Origin: Myxococcales bacterium
GTDB taxonomy: Bacteria > Myxococcota_A > Polyangia > Polyangiales > Polyangiaceae
Direction: 5' to 3'
NCBI GenBank assembly: GCA_903642325.1
Contig: CAHJWM010000006.1
Location: 1-64,000 of the forward strand
Length of the DNA: 64,000 nt
Positions 19,443-28,506 of the stretch are shown here, in pieces. Position 1 is the first letter of the stretch. Every line of letters starts with the position of its first letter. The position numbers and the translations under genes were made by a program. Below the pieces are notes generated by a model. The model saw only the letters and a list, made by a program, of their open reading frames with translations. It searched no databases and had not been told where the DNA came from.

Positions 19443-20060
19443 TTACTTCTTTTTTCCCTGCATCACCATCAGGTGATACTTGCCGAACTCGCTCTGGCCC
19501 AAGGTGAATAGAACCTCGATTAGCAGGCGATAAGGCGTGGTCTGATCAGCGATGATGATAGCTTCTGAAGACGCAGGATCGAGACCCTTGGCGACGCGAA
19601 TCGCTTTATCGGTGCGGCGCGCGGACTGCAGAGCGCTGCCCAAGGGCACGATGTACATGTCATTCGGCCCGCCGCGCTTGAAGCGCGCGCCGACGCCGGT
19701 TTGCGCCGTCGACTCGCGGCCCGGCAAGGTGAGGACCTTGGCGTCCCCGACGATGATTTGACTCTTGGAGATGGTGACGAGCACACCTTCCTGACCGGGC
19801 GGAGTCTTGACGATGGAGACCGGCAGTTTCAAGTCATCGCTCTGAGGAACGGCGGCGCTCGACTCACCCAATGTCTTCAACAAGAAGACCAAGATGATCG
19901 TCATGATGTCGAGCATCGCAGTGATATTCAGGAAATTGATCTCGGGCTCGCTCGCATTGCGGCGGGTCGCGCGCCGGAGGGCCGCCTTATAGGTGACGAT
20001 CGACGCGCCCTTCTTGGGGGACGGCGCTGCGGGTCCGCCCGGCGGCGCGGCTGCGGTCAT
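19443..20060 (-). CDS. ExbD/TolR-family biopolymer transport protein
   Basis: Stator subunit of a proton-driven ExbB/ExbD-type motor. The 205 residues start with a cytoplasmic Ala/Pro/Lys segment, then EPEINFLNITAMLDIMTIILVFLLKT, the single membrane helix with the conserved proton-carrying Asp (in MLDI), and a periplasmic domain ending in ...YHLMVMQGKKK. The ATG start overlaps the stop of the preceding exbD (ATGA). Third gene of an exbB-exbD-exbD set; substrate or partner unknown, as no TonB, TolB or Pal gene lies here. Confidence 0.9.
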   Translation of the reverse strand: MTAAAPPGGPAAPSPKKGASIVTYKAALRRATRRNASEPEINFLNITAMLDIMTIILVFLLKTLGESSAAVPQSDDLKLPVSIVKTPPGQEGVLVTISKSQIIVGDAKVLTLPGRESTAQTGVGARFKRGGPNDMYIVPLGSALQSARRTDKAIRVAKGLDPASSEAIIIADQTTPYRLLIEVLFTLGQSEFGKYHLMVMQGKKK

Positions 20061-20608
20061 TTGGGCACCTTGAAGTTCACGTTGTCGAACAGCACATCAC
20101 CCTGCGGAGTCTGCCGAAGCGCATCGATCACGTCGATGATGGTCTGGTAATCCGTGCCCGGATTGCCCGAGATGTAGACCTGATTTTCCTCTGCGAATTC
20201 CGGCGACAAGCTCTTCAAATGGGCCGCGCAGGCGGTCAGCGCATCCAAATCGTATTTGCCGTTTTTCATCGGGATGGCGATGCCGGGGCCCGGATTCTGG
20301 CAGCCAGGGGCGATGTTGCCACCCGCCGCTTTCAGCCCAAACCCGTCATTGACGATGAGCACCGTCAGGTTCAGCGCCTCCGAGGGAACTTCCGAGCGGA
20401 CGCCCGAGCTCTTGCTGGCGGGAGGAGTGGTGTCGATCGTCGCCGTGAACGTCACTGCCACCGTCGCCAGAACGAAGATCAGGATGTTCATGATGATGTC
20501 GAGGAATGGAACGATGTTGAGCTCGCCACCCTCCTCGTCCGGAGCCAGCTCCCTCGGCTGACTCAACCGGCGAATCTTACTGCGCTGCGCCGTCGTTAGC
20601 TCTGACAT
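20057..20608 (-). CDS. ExbD/TolR-family biopolymer transport protein
   Basis: A 183-residue ExbD paralogue: a basic cytoplasmic start, then GGELNIVPFLDIIMNILIFVLATVAV with the conserved Asp (FLDI) in the membrane helix, and a periplasmic domain with two cysteines (GCQNPG; LTACAAH) that could pair. The C-terminal IDALRQTPQGDVLFDNVNF is typical of the family. Middle gene of the minus-strand set, 15 bp after the ExbB gene. Confidence 0.92.
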   Translation of the reverse strand: MSELTTAQRSKIRRLSQPRELAPDEEGGELNIVPFLDIIMNILIFVLATVAVTFTATIDTTPPASKSSGVRSEVPSEALNLTVLIVNDGFGLKAAGGNIAPGCQNPGPGIAIPMKNGKYDLDALTACAAHLKSLSPEFAEENQVYISGNPGTDYQTIIDVIDALRQTPQGDVLFDNVNFKVPK

Positions 20609-20623
20609 GAGGCGCGGAGCTCG

Positions 20624-21304
20624 TCAGTACTGACCGGGGCGCTGCGCGATGGTGAGCATGTTGAACGTGCGCTCCACCGTGGACTCGAGGTCGTGCTGGA
20701 TAGCCTTGGCTCGCGTGTGCAAAATGATGTGTGTAATCATGCAGAACACCGCGATGCCCAAACCGAGTGCCGTGTTGTACATGGCTTCGGCGATGCCGTT
20801 CGACAGCATGCGTTGCTTATCGGACTGACTGAGGCCTGGCGCGGCAATCGACCCGAAGGTGAGGATCAGACCGCTGACGGTTCCCAGCAGGCCGATCAAC
20901 GTGGAGATATTGGCCATCGACCAAAGAGCACCGATGCGCTTCTCGGCCTGAGGCTTGAGCTCCGAGAGCTTCTCGCTCAAGGCCGCGTCGATCTCGTCGC
21001 CGCCCTTGTTGGCATGCGTCAAACCCGCTTTGACGAGCTGCAGGATGGGGTAATCGCTGGCTTCGCACAGCTTGATGGCGCGGTCGATATTGCCGGCCGC
21101 CACCAATTTTTTAATCTGAGCGAAGAATTCTTTCGAGTTCACGCGGTATTTCGTGAGCTGGAACGCGAGGCGTTCGATCACGATCGTCAGCACGATGGCC
21201 GATGCGAACAAGTTCAGAACCATGAAAGTCGGGTTCTGTTTGAACGCTTCAGCTAGTTGGCTGGATCCGCTGGAACCTTCGGCTGCAAGAAGCAGGAGCT
21301 GCAT
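20624..21304 (-). CDS. ExbB/TolQ/MotA-family proton channel protein
   Basis: A 226-residue integral membrane protein with three membrane helices: FMVLNLFASAIVLTIVIERL (about 28-47), SMANISTLIGLLGTVSGLILTF (about 128-149) and a third including YNTALGLGIAVFCMITHIILH. The GLLGTVSGLI core is the family signature; with two ExbD partners it should form a proton-driven motor in the inner membrane. A good ribosome site (GAAGGGAATAGGGGA) precedes the ATG at 21304. First gene of the minus-strand set. Confidence 0.94.
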   Translation of the reverse strand: MQLLLLAAEGSSGSSQLAEAFKQNPTFMVLNLFASAIVLTIVIERLAFQLTKYRVNSKEFFAQIKKLVAAGNIDRAIKLCEASDYPILQLVKAGLTHANKGGDEIDAALSEKLSELKPQAEKRIGALWSMANISTLIGLLGTVSGLILTFGSIAAPGLSQSDKQRMLSNGIAEAMYNTALGLGIAVFCMITHIILHTRAKAIQHDLESTVERTFNMLTIAQRPGQY

Positions 21305-22160
21305 TCCCCTATTCCCTTCTCAATACTCTGCGGTGTGTTGTTGGCTTTCCACGCCGTACGGCAGGACGCCCAATCTCAGTCGAATTGCGACTATAGCCAC
21401 CCCGCAAGACGCAGCGCAAGCCTGCGCTTCTAAAGCTGATTTTGCGGCCTTCCGGCCGAGACGCGGTGTAAGTCGCGCACCTTCATCGTGCAATTGCGCA
21501 ATCGCGCGGCCGGGCCTACGCGCGGCGGGGCTTGCGATCCGCATCTAGAGAGAAGCGCGGCTTTGCTATGTCGCTTCCTCTCGCGCTCGTCGGCTTGAGA
21601 TTTTTTTAGCTCCAAGGTTTGCTCGACTTCGACTTCCTTATCTCCCTCGATAAGCGCGGCACGTCGCCGGAGCCGGTGACGAAGCCGGTGAACGCTGGGC
21701 CGTCAGAGTGACAGCACGACGGTTGCTTCGGCAGCTCGCTCATGAGCGAGCGCGTCACCCGTGCTTCCAAGTACGGGAGGCGCCGCTCTTGGTTCGACCA
21801 CTGAGGACGGCTCACGTAAGGCGCGGTTACTGATCTGTCGTAAAGTCGCGCTGCGTTTTGGTCAGAGCGCTTCGTCATTTGCCCACACGGCGAAACCGGC
21901 CGAACCAGCTACGCAAACAAGGGTCGGATCCAGACCGGGCTTAACTTTCGGGTTGAGCCCGAACAGCAAAATCAGACCCAATCTCTCTTGACTGTAAGGG
22001 GTCCACTTCAGCAAGATGTCGCCGTTCCAAGAAGCTCGGATTCCACGGCGGTGGTTTTGAGTCGGCGGGCACGGCCCGGGCATGATTGGGCGCGGTAGGC
22101 TCTGCGGCGCGCGCATTGGCGCGGCAAACGTTAAGAAGCAACAGCAGGAAGGTAATCAGA
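21305..22160. other. Divergent gap between the two Exb sets, 856 bp
   Basis: Separates two divergent ExbB genes and must hold both promoters. No intact gene is convincing. Several short frames exist, but only the minus-strand stretch at 21.83-22.06 kb has protein-like composition (listed separately). No tRNA, long repeat or clear terminator is visible. Confidence 0.5.
21827..22065 (-). pseudogene. Possible decayed gene fragment
   Basis: On the minus strand a stretch reads GDILLKWTPYSQERLGLIL and on through GLNPKVKPGLDPTLV to NDEAL, then stops. A shift of frame at that point continues as TKTQRDFTTDQ before a TAA at 21827-21829. The composition looks like real protein while its flanks do not, suggesting the 3' end of a gene broken by a frameshift. 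I cannot name the family. The call is weak. Confidence 0.22.
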
Positions 22161-22817
22161 ATGTCTGGTATGTGGCACCACTTTACGGCGGGTGGTTGGG
22201 CGATGTGGATCATCCTGTTCTGGTTGATCTGCGCGATCGCGACGATCGCCGAGCGCTCCGTGTATTTGTTCGGTTCCTCAATCAACAAGGATGTCTTCCT
22301 GGCGACCATGCAGAAGTGCATCCTTGCGGGGGACGTGGCTAAAGCCGTCAAGATGTGCTCGGCCGCCAACGCGCCGCTAGCGCGCATCGTGCAGGCCGGC
22401 CTCGTCAAGGTGAACCGCCCGGACGAAGAAGTGCAGGCCGCGATGGACGAAGCGGCGCTGCGCGAGATGCCGAAGATCAGTAAGCGCACTGGGTTCCTCG
22501 CCATGTTCTCCAACCTGGCCATGCTCTCTGGCTTGTTTGGGACCATCGTGGGTCTGATCAAGGCATTCGGTGCGGTCGGCGGCGAGTCGGTCGACCCGAG
22601 CCAAAAGGCACGCATCCTTGCAGAAGGCATCTCGGAAGCCATGAACTGCACGGCCTTCGGTTTGCTCTCGGCCATCGTCGCGCTGATCGGCTTCTCTGTA
22701 TTGAACGGCAAGACGCAAGCTCTGGAAGACGACATCAACGAAGCCTCTGTGCAGGTTCTCAACCTGGTGGTTGCGAACCGGCAAAAGGTGAATCTTCAGG
22801 GCGTCGAAGGCGTCTAG
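22161..22817 (+). CDS. ExbB/TolQ/MotA-family proton channel protein
   Basis: A 218-residue protein from the ATG at 22161, which has a GGAAGG ribosome site; an earlier in-frame ATG at 22086 lacks one. Three membrane helices: AGGWAMWIILFWLICAIATIAERS, FLAMFSNLAMLSGLFGTIVGLIKAF and AFGLLSAIVALIGFSVLN. The central GLFGTIVGLI is the family signature. First gene of the plus-strand exbB-exbD-exbD set, mirroring the minus-strand set about 0.9 kb away. Confidence 0.93.
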   Translation: MSGMWHHFTAGGWAMWIILFWLICAIATIAERSVYLFGSSINKDVFLATMQKCILAGDVAKAVKMCSAANAPLARIVQAGLVKVNRPDEEVQAAMDEAALREMPKISKRTGFLAMFSNLAMLSGLFGTIVGLIKAFGAVGGESVDPSQKARILAEGISEAMNCTAFGLLSAIVALIGFSVLNGKTQALEDDINEASVQVLNLVVANRQKVNLQGVEGV

Positions 22818-22970
22818 TCGGCCGCGTTGTCTCCGCGCTCGCGGGCGCGGGGACGTACCCGGGTCTCTGCCGCGCATGCGGTGAACTGATGTGGCAGCGG
22901 GCTGACCCAAGGAATGGCGAGGCCCGCTCGTCGTATTCAGAACTGGTTTTGCAGTAAGGGAGCAGCAGCT

Positions 22971-23534
22971 ATGGCTGGCATTGACACTGGCGGTGGTCAC
23001 GGCGGTAAACGCGCAACCAACCACGAGATCCCGCTGATTCCGTTCATCGACTTCTTGCTGTGTTTGGTCGCGTTTCTTCTGGTGACCGCGGTCTGGTCGC
23101 AGATGGCGCGCATCAATGCCGACGCCCGCGTCCCGGGTCCCCCGAAGGACGAGCCGCCGGAGGAGCAGAAGAAGGAGAAGCAACTCAACGTGGAGATGAA
23201 GGGCGACACCAAGTTCCAACTCGTTTGGAAGGAGGGCAACACCGTCGTCAACACCATCGATGTCGACCGCAAGCCAGTGCCCACGGGCACGAACGGCGAT
23301 ATCCGTTTCCCCGATCTGGCCAAGAAGATCGAAGACGAATGGACGGCAAACGGTGCGCACCGCGCCGGCTCGGACAAGAAGTTCGACCTCGCTATTTTGC
23401 ACACCGACAACACCACGCCGTTCTCCGACGTCATCGCGGTCATCGACGCCATCTACTCGCCGAAGCGCGACTTCGACTTCGCCGGTAAGAGCGAAAAAGT
23501 TCCGTCCTTCAACGTGACCTTCGCGGTGAACTGA
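22971..23534 (+). CDS. ExbD/TolR-family biopolymer transport protein
   Basis: A 187-residue protein from the ATG at 22971 (ribosome site AAGGGAG). The N-terminus is Gly/His-rich. The membrane helix reads HEIPLIPFIDFLLCLVAFLLV with the proton-carrying Asp in FIDF. The periplasmic part has a charged DEPPEEQKKEKQ linker and a typical ExbD fold ending in VPSFNVTFAVN. It abuts the next exbD directly. Confidence 0.92.
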   Translation: MAGIDTGGGHGGKRATNHEIPLIPFIDFLLCLVAFLLVTAVWSQMARINADARVPGPPKDEPPEEQKKEKQLNVEMKGDTKFQLVWKEGNTVVNTIDVDRKPVPTGTNGDIRFPDLAKKIEDEWTANGAHRAGSDKKFDLAILHTDNTTPFSDVIAVIDAIYSPKRDFDFAGKSEKVPSFNVTFAVN

Positions 23535-24101
23535 ATGTCCTCCGAGAAACCGCTCAGCCGCTTTCATCAGCCGATTTCGGTCCCTGGCCGGCGACTGATG
23601 CACTCCATTCCACTCTCGTTCGTGCGCAGGAAGGTCGCCGGCGGCGGCCAGCGATCCACCAACCACGATGTGCCGCTGATCCCGTTCATCGACTTCTTGC
23701 TGTGCATCGTCTGCTTTCTACTGGCAAGCTTCTCTGCTTCGGGCGAGCTGCCCGTGGACAAGAACGTCAAGTTGCCCAACGCAGAAAACGTGATGGACAT
23801 GACGGAGGCGCCCATGGTTGCCATCACCGGAACGCAAATCCTGGTGGACGGGGCGCCGGCTGGTAACACGCGCGCGATTGAAGAAGCCAATCGTCTCCAG
23901 CGCGTGGACGAGCTGTTCAACGTGCTGAAGAACAAGCGTGAGCTCTGGAAGCAAATCAACCCGAGCAAGGAATTTCCCGGCGTGGTCGTGCTGCAGGTCG
24001 ACCGCAAAGTCCAGGCTTTGGTCGTGAAGAGCGTGTTCCAAACCGCAGCCTTCGCGGGCTATCCGAATGTGAGCTTCATGGTCGGCCGCATGGGTAAGTG
24101 A
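23535..24101 (+). CDS. ExbD/TolR-family biopolymer transport protein
   Basis: A 188-residue protein whose ATG follows the preceding TGA with no gap. After a 40-residue cytoplasmic segment comes HDVPLIPFIDFLLCIVCFLLASF, nearly the same helix as its neighbour, with the conserved Asp in FIDF. The periplasmic domain ends in FAGYPNVSFMVGRMGK. The similarity of the helices suggests tandem duplication. A strong hairpin 33 bp downstream closes the operon. Confidence 0.92.
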   Translation: MSSEKPLSRFHQPISVPGRRLMHSIPLSFVRRKVAGGGQRSTNHDVPLIPFIDFLLCIVCFLLASFSASGELPVDKNVKLPNAENVMDMTEAPMVAITGTQILVDGAPAGNTRAIEEANRLQRVDELFNVLKNKRELWKQINPSKEFPGVVVLQVDRKVQALVVKSVFQTAAFAGYPNVSFMVGRMGK

Positions 24102-24133
24102 ACGCGAGCGGTCGGCGCTCAGTCGATCGATTG

Positions 24134-24170
24134 GAAAGGGAGCCGCTCCAAGCTGGAGAAGCTCCCTTTC
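24134..24170 (+). terminator. Hairpin after the plus-strand exb operon
   Basis: A perfect 10-bp outer stem, GAAAGGGAGC (24134-24143) with GCTCCCTTTC (24161-24170), encloses an inner stem CTCCA/TGGAG with loop AGC. Only a short pyrimidine stretch follows, so it may stop transcription weakly or protect the mRNA 3' end. Confidence 0.6.
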
Positions 24171-24195
24171 TCGCCTGCAGACGCCCGCAGCATTC

Positions 24196-25260
24196 TTGGC
24201 CCTCTCGAAACGCAAAGCAGTCACCGACTCCGGCCTCCCGTCGCTGAATCAAGCGCGGGCCGAGCGTCGTCGCGCGATCACGCTCGGGCGGGTGCGCATG
24301 GCCGCGATTCCCCCGCAGTTTTGGCTGTGGACGGCGGTCGCGCTCGGCGCGTTCAGCGTCGTTTACTGGCGCATCTCGCAGGGGCAAATCGAAGCGCGGC
24401 GCAGCCAAGTGATGGCCAAGCAGCGCGCGATCGCCATTACACTGGGACCCAAGATCGTGCCCTTCCGCGAGCAGGTCGAGGGCTGGGTACGCGAGCTTGC
24501 CGCAGACTACCCGGGGGACTTCGTCGATCCCGCCGCCGCAGCGGATAAAATCAGCACGAGCGCGGGGGTCTACTTCCGGCTCCGCATGTCGAGCACCACT
24601 TCGTTGAAGGCGATTCGCAGTGCCGCTCAGGCGTCGCTTCACGACGGCTTCACCTCGTGTTTGTTCGTGCATGTGGGGGCACCCGACCCGACACGGGGAC
24701 CCGTGTGCCGCGTGACTGCGGACTGCCGGTCGGGCCTGCTTTGTAACGAGTGGAACGTGTGCTCCGAGCCGCCGCGGCCGTACAACATGCGTCTCGCCTA
24801 TCGAGCGTTGCGTGTGCTGTCGAGTGATTGGACCGATGAAGTGCACGAAGCCGACACCGAGCTTGGCCTAAATGCCTACGATCGAGATCTCGACAGCGTG
24901 GCCAAGCGCGACGTGCCGGTGGCGATCGAGCTGCTCTCGCGCTCGCGCTACTTCACGCTGGTGCTCGATGAGGATCCGGCCGGAGGGGTACCGCCGGACG
25001 CCCCGGACGCGGGCGAGACCAGCGACGAGCGCGTGCAGCGCGAGCCACACGCGGCGCGCATCGGGATATGGGACTTGAAGACCCGGAGCCCACTGCTTCG
25101 GCTCAAAGCGGCCGCGGATGGGCACTTCGTGCCCGTGGGGGACCGGGCCGTCGCAACCCCCGCGACCTTGGCGGCCGAGCAGCGGCAAACCAACAGCTGC
25201 GCGTTAGCGCTCGCAGCGCGCGATGCGTTGTCGAAAAACGCTTCCGCTCAGGCACCGTAG
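24196..25260 (+). CDS. Membrane-anchored protein with Cys-rich segment
   Basis: 354 residues from the TTG at 24196; an ATG at 24298 (residue 35) is a possible later start. One membrane helix (PPQFWLWTAVALGAFSVVYW, about 39-58) leaves a short cytoplasmic tail and a large exported domain. This contains a dickkopf-like cysteine cluster, CRVTADCRSGLLCNEWNVC (about 174-192), of a type common in myxobacterial surface proteins, and an acidic DAPDAGETSDE loop. No enzyme motif is seen. It follows the Exb set but is separated by the hairpin, so a shared role is only possible. Confidence 0.75.
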   Translation: MALSKRKAVTDSGLPSLNQARAERRRAITLGRVRMAAIPPQFWLWTAVALGAFSVVYWRISQGQIEARRSQVMAKQRAIAITLGPKIVPFREQVEGWVRELAADYPGDFVDPAAAADKISTSAGVYFRLRMSSTTSLKAIRSAAQASLHDGFTSCLFVHVGAPDPTRGPVCRVTADCRSGLLCNEWNVCSEPPRPYNMRLAYRALRVLSSDWTDEVHEADTELGLNAYDRDLDSVAKRDVPVAIELLSRSRYFTLVLDEDPAGGVPPDAPDAGETSDERVQREPHAARIGIWDLKTRSPLLRLKAAADGHFVPVGDRAVATPATLAAEQRQTNSCALALAARDALSKNASAQAP

Positions 25261-25270
25261 CCGGTACTTC

Positions 25271-25294
25271 CGCGGGCGCGTCCGCGAGCTTTTT
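25271..25294 (+). terminator. Possible weak terminator
   Basis: A short stem, CGCGG (25271-25275) with CCGCG (25282-25286), is followed by AGC and five T residues (25290-25294). It lies just after the membrane-protein gene and before the convergent clpA end. The stem is short, so the call is tentative. Confidence 0.3.
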
Positions 25295-25389
25295 GGATGG
25301 TCACGCGGCAGGCGCGCCGGGGCTTAGCCTTCGGCGTCATAGTTCATTGGTGCGAGCCCGAAGCGGCTCGACTCAGCTTCGGTGGGGGC

Positions 25390-27690
25390 TTAGTTCAAAA
25401 GCCTGGGATGGGGCACCCCTTCGGCGTCGACTCCGCGCAGATCGAAGGTGATTGCTCCGTTTTCGGCGCGCACGATCACGTGCCCGCCATGCTCCAGCTG
25501 GCCGAATAGCAGCTCGTCCCCGAGCGGTTTTTTGACCTCGTCCTGGATCAACCGCGCCAGAGGCCGGGCGCCATTGGACTTGTCGTAGCCCTTTTCGGCC
25601 AAGTAGCTGCGCGCGGACTCGGCCAGCTCGATGGTTACGTCGCGGTCGGCCAATTGATCTCCGAGCTCGCGGATGAACTTGTCGACCACCCGATTCATGA
25701 CCAGAGGCGAGAGTGGATCGAAAGCGATCCGCGCATCCAACCGGTTGCGGAACTCGGGACTGAAGGTGTTGCGGAGGGCGAGCGAGTCATTGCCTTGCGC
25801 GTCGCGGTTGCCAAACCCGACCATGCCTCGCGAGAGATCCTGGGCACCCACGTTGCTGGTCATGATTAGAACGACATGCCGGAAGTCGCCCTGCTTGCCG
25901 TTGTTGTCCGTAAGAGTGCCGTGATCCATCACCTGCAGCAGGACGTTGAACACGTCCGGGTGAGCTTTTTCGATTTCGTCCAAAAGCAGCACCGCGTGCG
26001 GTGTCTTGGCAACGGCTTCCGTCAAGAGGCCGCCGCGGTCATAGCCGACGTAGCCGGGTGGCGCGCCGATCAAACGCGAGACGGTGTGCCGCTCCATGTA
26101 CTCGCTCATGTCGAAACGGATGAGCTCGATGCCGAGCGTCTTCGCGAGCTGACGGGCGGCTTCCGTTTTACCCACCCCGGTCGGACCGGTGAACAGATAG
26201 GAGCCGATCGGCTTTTCCTTCGGCCGCAGGCCGGCGCGCGATAGCTTGATCGCCGAGGCTAGCTCGGACAGCGCGCGGTCTTGCCCGAAGACGGCCTTCT
26301 GTAGGTCCGACTCCAGGCTCTTCAACGCTGATTTGGCGTCTGCTGTGACCTGGCGGGGGGGGATTTGCGCCATGCGCGCGAGTACGGACTCGATACGCTC
26401 GACGTCCACGATCGTGGTATCGGCGTCTGGCGGAGCCTCTAGCTTGGCGTCGGCGCCGCCTTCATCCATCAGGTCGATGGCCTTGTCGGGCATCTTCTTG
26501 TCGCGCAGGTGGCGGTCGGCGAGCGTGGCCGCCGCCTCGATCGCCGCGTCCGTGTAGGCAACGCCGTGAAACTCTTCGTAGCGCGGCTTGAGGCCTTGCA
26601 AGATTAGGATCGTTTCGCTCAGGCTCGGCTCGAGCACGTCGATTTTTTGAAAGCGGCGCGCGAGCGCGCGGTCTTTCTCGAAGTGAGAGCGGTATTCCTC
26701 GAACGTGGTCGCGCCGATGCAGCGCAGCTTACCGTTGGCGAGGGCGGGTTTCAGCAAGTTTGCGGCGTCCAGCGTGCCGCCGCTCGCGGCGCCCGCGCCG
26801 ACCATGGTGTGTATCTCGTCCACGAATAGTACCGCGTGGGGCTGGCTTTCGATCTGCTTCAGCACCGCCTTGACGCGGTTTTCGAAGTCACCGCGAAAGC
26901 GCGTACCGGCCACGAGCGCCCCCATGTCCAGCGCATAAATAACGACTTTCGCGAGCGGCGCGGGGATGTCCTTGGCTACGATCTTGGCGGCCAGACCCTC
27001 GACTATGGCAGTCTTGCCGACGCCAGCGTCACCCACGAACATCGGGTTGTTCTTGCGCCGGCGGCACAACACCTGAATGGCACGACGCAGCTCCTTTTCA
27101 CGGCCGACGAGCGGCTCGATGTTGCCTGCTTTGGCCTGCTCGTTCAGATTGATCGCAAACTTCGCGAGCGCGTCCGCGGGTGGGCTTGCATCACCGTCCT
27201 CGTCACCGTCGCTGCCGGTGCGTTCGCCGGACGTGAGCGCGTCTTCGTCGTCCCCGTCTTTGGCCACGCCGTGCGAAACGAAGTTCACCAGATCATAGCG
27301 GGTGAGCCCCGCTTCCGTCAGGGCGGCAACGGCGGGCGAATCGAGCTCGCTAAAGATTGCGATGAGGACGTTGTGACCTTTGAGCTCCTCCTTACCGCTG
27401 TTTTGCACATTGATGGCGGCCCGACTGAGCACGCGCTGAAACCCGCGCGAGGCGCTCAGATCGAGCTCCTCCGGCTCGGGCACGCGGCTCACTTCTTCGT
27501 CTAAAAAGCGATCCAGAGCCCGCTTCAGCTTATCGACGTCTCCGCCGGCCATTTTTGCGACACGAGCGGTGGCGGCATCTTGAAGCAAGCCGAAGAGCAA
27601 GTGCTCCACGGTCATGACGTCGTGACGACGGCGGATTGCTTCGCTTTGCGCGAATGCGCACGCGGTTTCGACTTCAGCGCTGACTTTCAC
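25390..27690 (-). CDS. clpA: ATP-dependent Clp protease ATP-binding subunit ClpA
   Basis: Hexameric AAA+ unfoldase that feeds proteins to ClpP. The 766 residues hold an N-domain ([14 protein letters not shown]), two ATPase modules with Walker [14 protein letters not shown] (about 220) and [13 protein letters not shown] (about 500), Walker [10 protein letters not shown] and VLLLDEIEK, and arginine-finger regions. There is no ClpB-type coiled-coil M-domain, and the neighbouring clpS confirms ClpA rather than ClpC. GTG start overlapping the clpS stop (GTGA). The acidic loop around residue 150-170 ([20 protein letters not shown]) is longer than usual. Confidence 0.96.
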   Translation of the reverse strand: MKVSAEVETACAFAQSEAIRRRHDVMTVEHLLFGLLQDAATARVAKMAGGDVDKLKRALDRFLDEEVSRVPEPEELDLSASRGFQRVLSRAAINVQNSGKEELKGHNVLIAIFSELDSPAVAALTEAGLTRYDLVNFVSHGVAKDGDDEDALTSGERTGSDGDEDGDASPPADALAKFAINLNEQAKAGNIEPLVGREKELRRAIQVLCRRRKNNPMFVGDAGVGKTAIVEGLAAKIVAKDIPAPLAKVVIYALDMGALVAGTRFRGDFENRVKAVLKQIESQPHAVLFVDEIHTMVGAGAASGGTLDAANLLKPALANGKLRCIGATTFEEYRSHFEKDRALARRFQKIDVLEPSLSETILILQGLKPRYEEFHGVAYTDAAIEAAATLADRHLRDKKMPDKAIDLMDEGGADAKLEAPPDADTTIVDVERIESVLARMAQIPPRQVTADAKSALKSLESDLQKAVFGQDRALSELASAIKLSRAGLRPKEKPIGSYLFTGPTGVGKTEAARQLAKTLGIELIRFDMSEYMERHTVSRLIGAPPGYVGYDRGGLLTEAVAKTPHAVLLLDEIEKAHPDVFNVLLQVMDHGTLTDNNGKQGDFRHVVLIMTSNVGAQDLSRGMVGFGNRDAQGNDSLALRNTFSPEFRNRLDARIAFDPLSPLVMNRVVDKFIRELGDQLADRDVTIELAESARSYLAEKGYDKSNGARPLARLIQDEVKKPLGDELLFGQLEHGGHVIVRAENGAITFDLRGVDAEGVPHPRLLN

Positions 27691-28031
27691 TCGTCCGACC
27701 CTCCGAAGCCTTCAGGCTCTGCAGTGCATTTGAGCGGATGACCGTGCTCTTTGGCGTAGTCCATCACCAGTGACGCCTTGGTTTCGGCGATGTCGCGGGT
27801 ATACACACCCGCTACGCCGTAACCCTTGCGATGGATATTCAGCATCACGCTGGTCGCGCCGGTCTCATCCAAATGAAAGAACTTCATTAGGACATGCACG
27901 ACGAATTCCATCGTGGTGTAGTCGTCATTGTGGAACACAACCACGTACTTGCGCGGCTTCTTGGTCTTCGGCCGCTCGGCGATGGCGAGACCGTCATCGC
28001 GCTCCGGGTTCACTCGCTCGTTAGGCGGCAT
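27687..28031 (-). CDS. clpS: ClpA adaptor ClpS
   Basis: N-end-rule adaptor that delivers substrates with destabilising N-terminal residues to ClpA-ClpP. The 114 residues include the substrate-pocket segment VVFHNDDYTTMEFVV (about 31-45), KGYGVAGVYTRDIAETK and the C-terminal HGHPLKCTAEPE. ATG start at 28031. First gene of clpS-clpA, joined by a GTGA overlap; the ClpP partner is not in this window. Confidence 0.96.
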   Translation of the reverse strand: MPPNERVNPERDDGLAIAERPKTKKPRKYVVVFHNDDYTTMEFVVHVLMKFFHLDETGATSVMLNIHRKGYGVAGVYTRDIAETKASLVMDYAKEHGHPLKCTAEPEGFGGSDE

Positions 28032-28291
28032 GAATCATCACGGAGAATCTGAGCACGCTCGCCGCAAATGTCGAGGGGCACCAAAAATTTCGGCCCAAAG
28101 GGCGCCTCTACTTCGCGTTCGCGGGAATCGGCTTCGCGAGAAATCGGTGACCGCGCGCCGGTTCAGCTCACCAGACCTCTCGACCGCCGATCGCGCCTAC
28201 CGCTCTCCCCGCAGCGGAACGCCATTCGCGCCCAACGCGTGTCCATCGCGTCCCATCACGGCGCTGCCGCAACAGAAAGCGCTGCGGTCGA

Positions 28292-28432
28292 TCAGGTCGC
28301 CGTCTTGGCCGGCGTCTTGGGCTTGGCGTCGGCAGCGTTTTCCTGAGCACGCTTGAGCTCCCATTCGGCGTTCTTTTTGGCGCGGCGTTCGCGCTTGCGG
28401 CGGGCGGTGCGGGGGTCTTGCGGGCTTCCCAT
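28292..28432 (-). CDS. Small basic charged protein (46 aa)
   Basis: A short frame from the ATG at 28430-28432 encodes 46 residues, beginning MGSPQDPRTARRKRERRAKK and continuing as a charged helix with NAEWELKRAQE, then an Ala/Lys/Pro tail. The composition is consistent with a nucleic-acid-binding or ribosome-associated small protein. No ribosome site is obvious. It lies alone between clpS and the DUF6918-like gene. Function unknown. Confidence 0.42.
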   Translation of the reverse strand: MGSPQDPRTARRKRERRAKKNAEWELKRAQENAADAKPKTPAKTAT

Positions 28433-28506
28433 GATGGTGGCGCTGTCTAGCAGAGGTTTTCCGACCTGTCCCGCTCAAACCGAGCACGACTTTACGGGAG
28501 ACGGGC

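Noticed and set aside
22377-23666. Long open frame (429 codons) on the minus strand across the exb genes
   Set aside because: It is antisense to three clear ExbB/ExbD genes, and its composition follows the complementary codon bias of GC-rich coding DNA.
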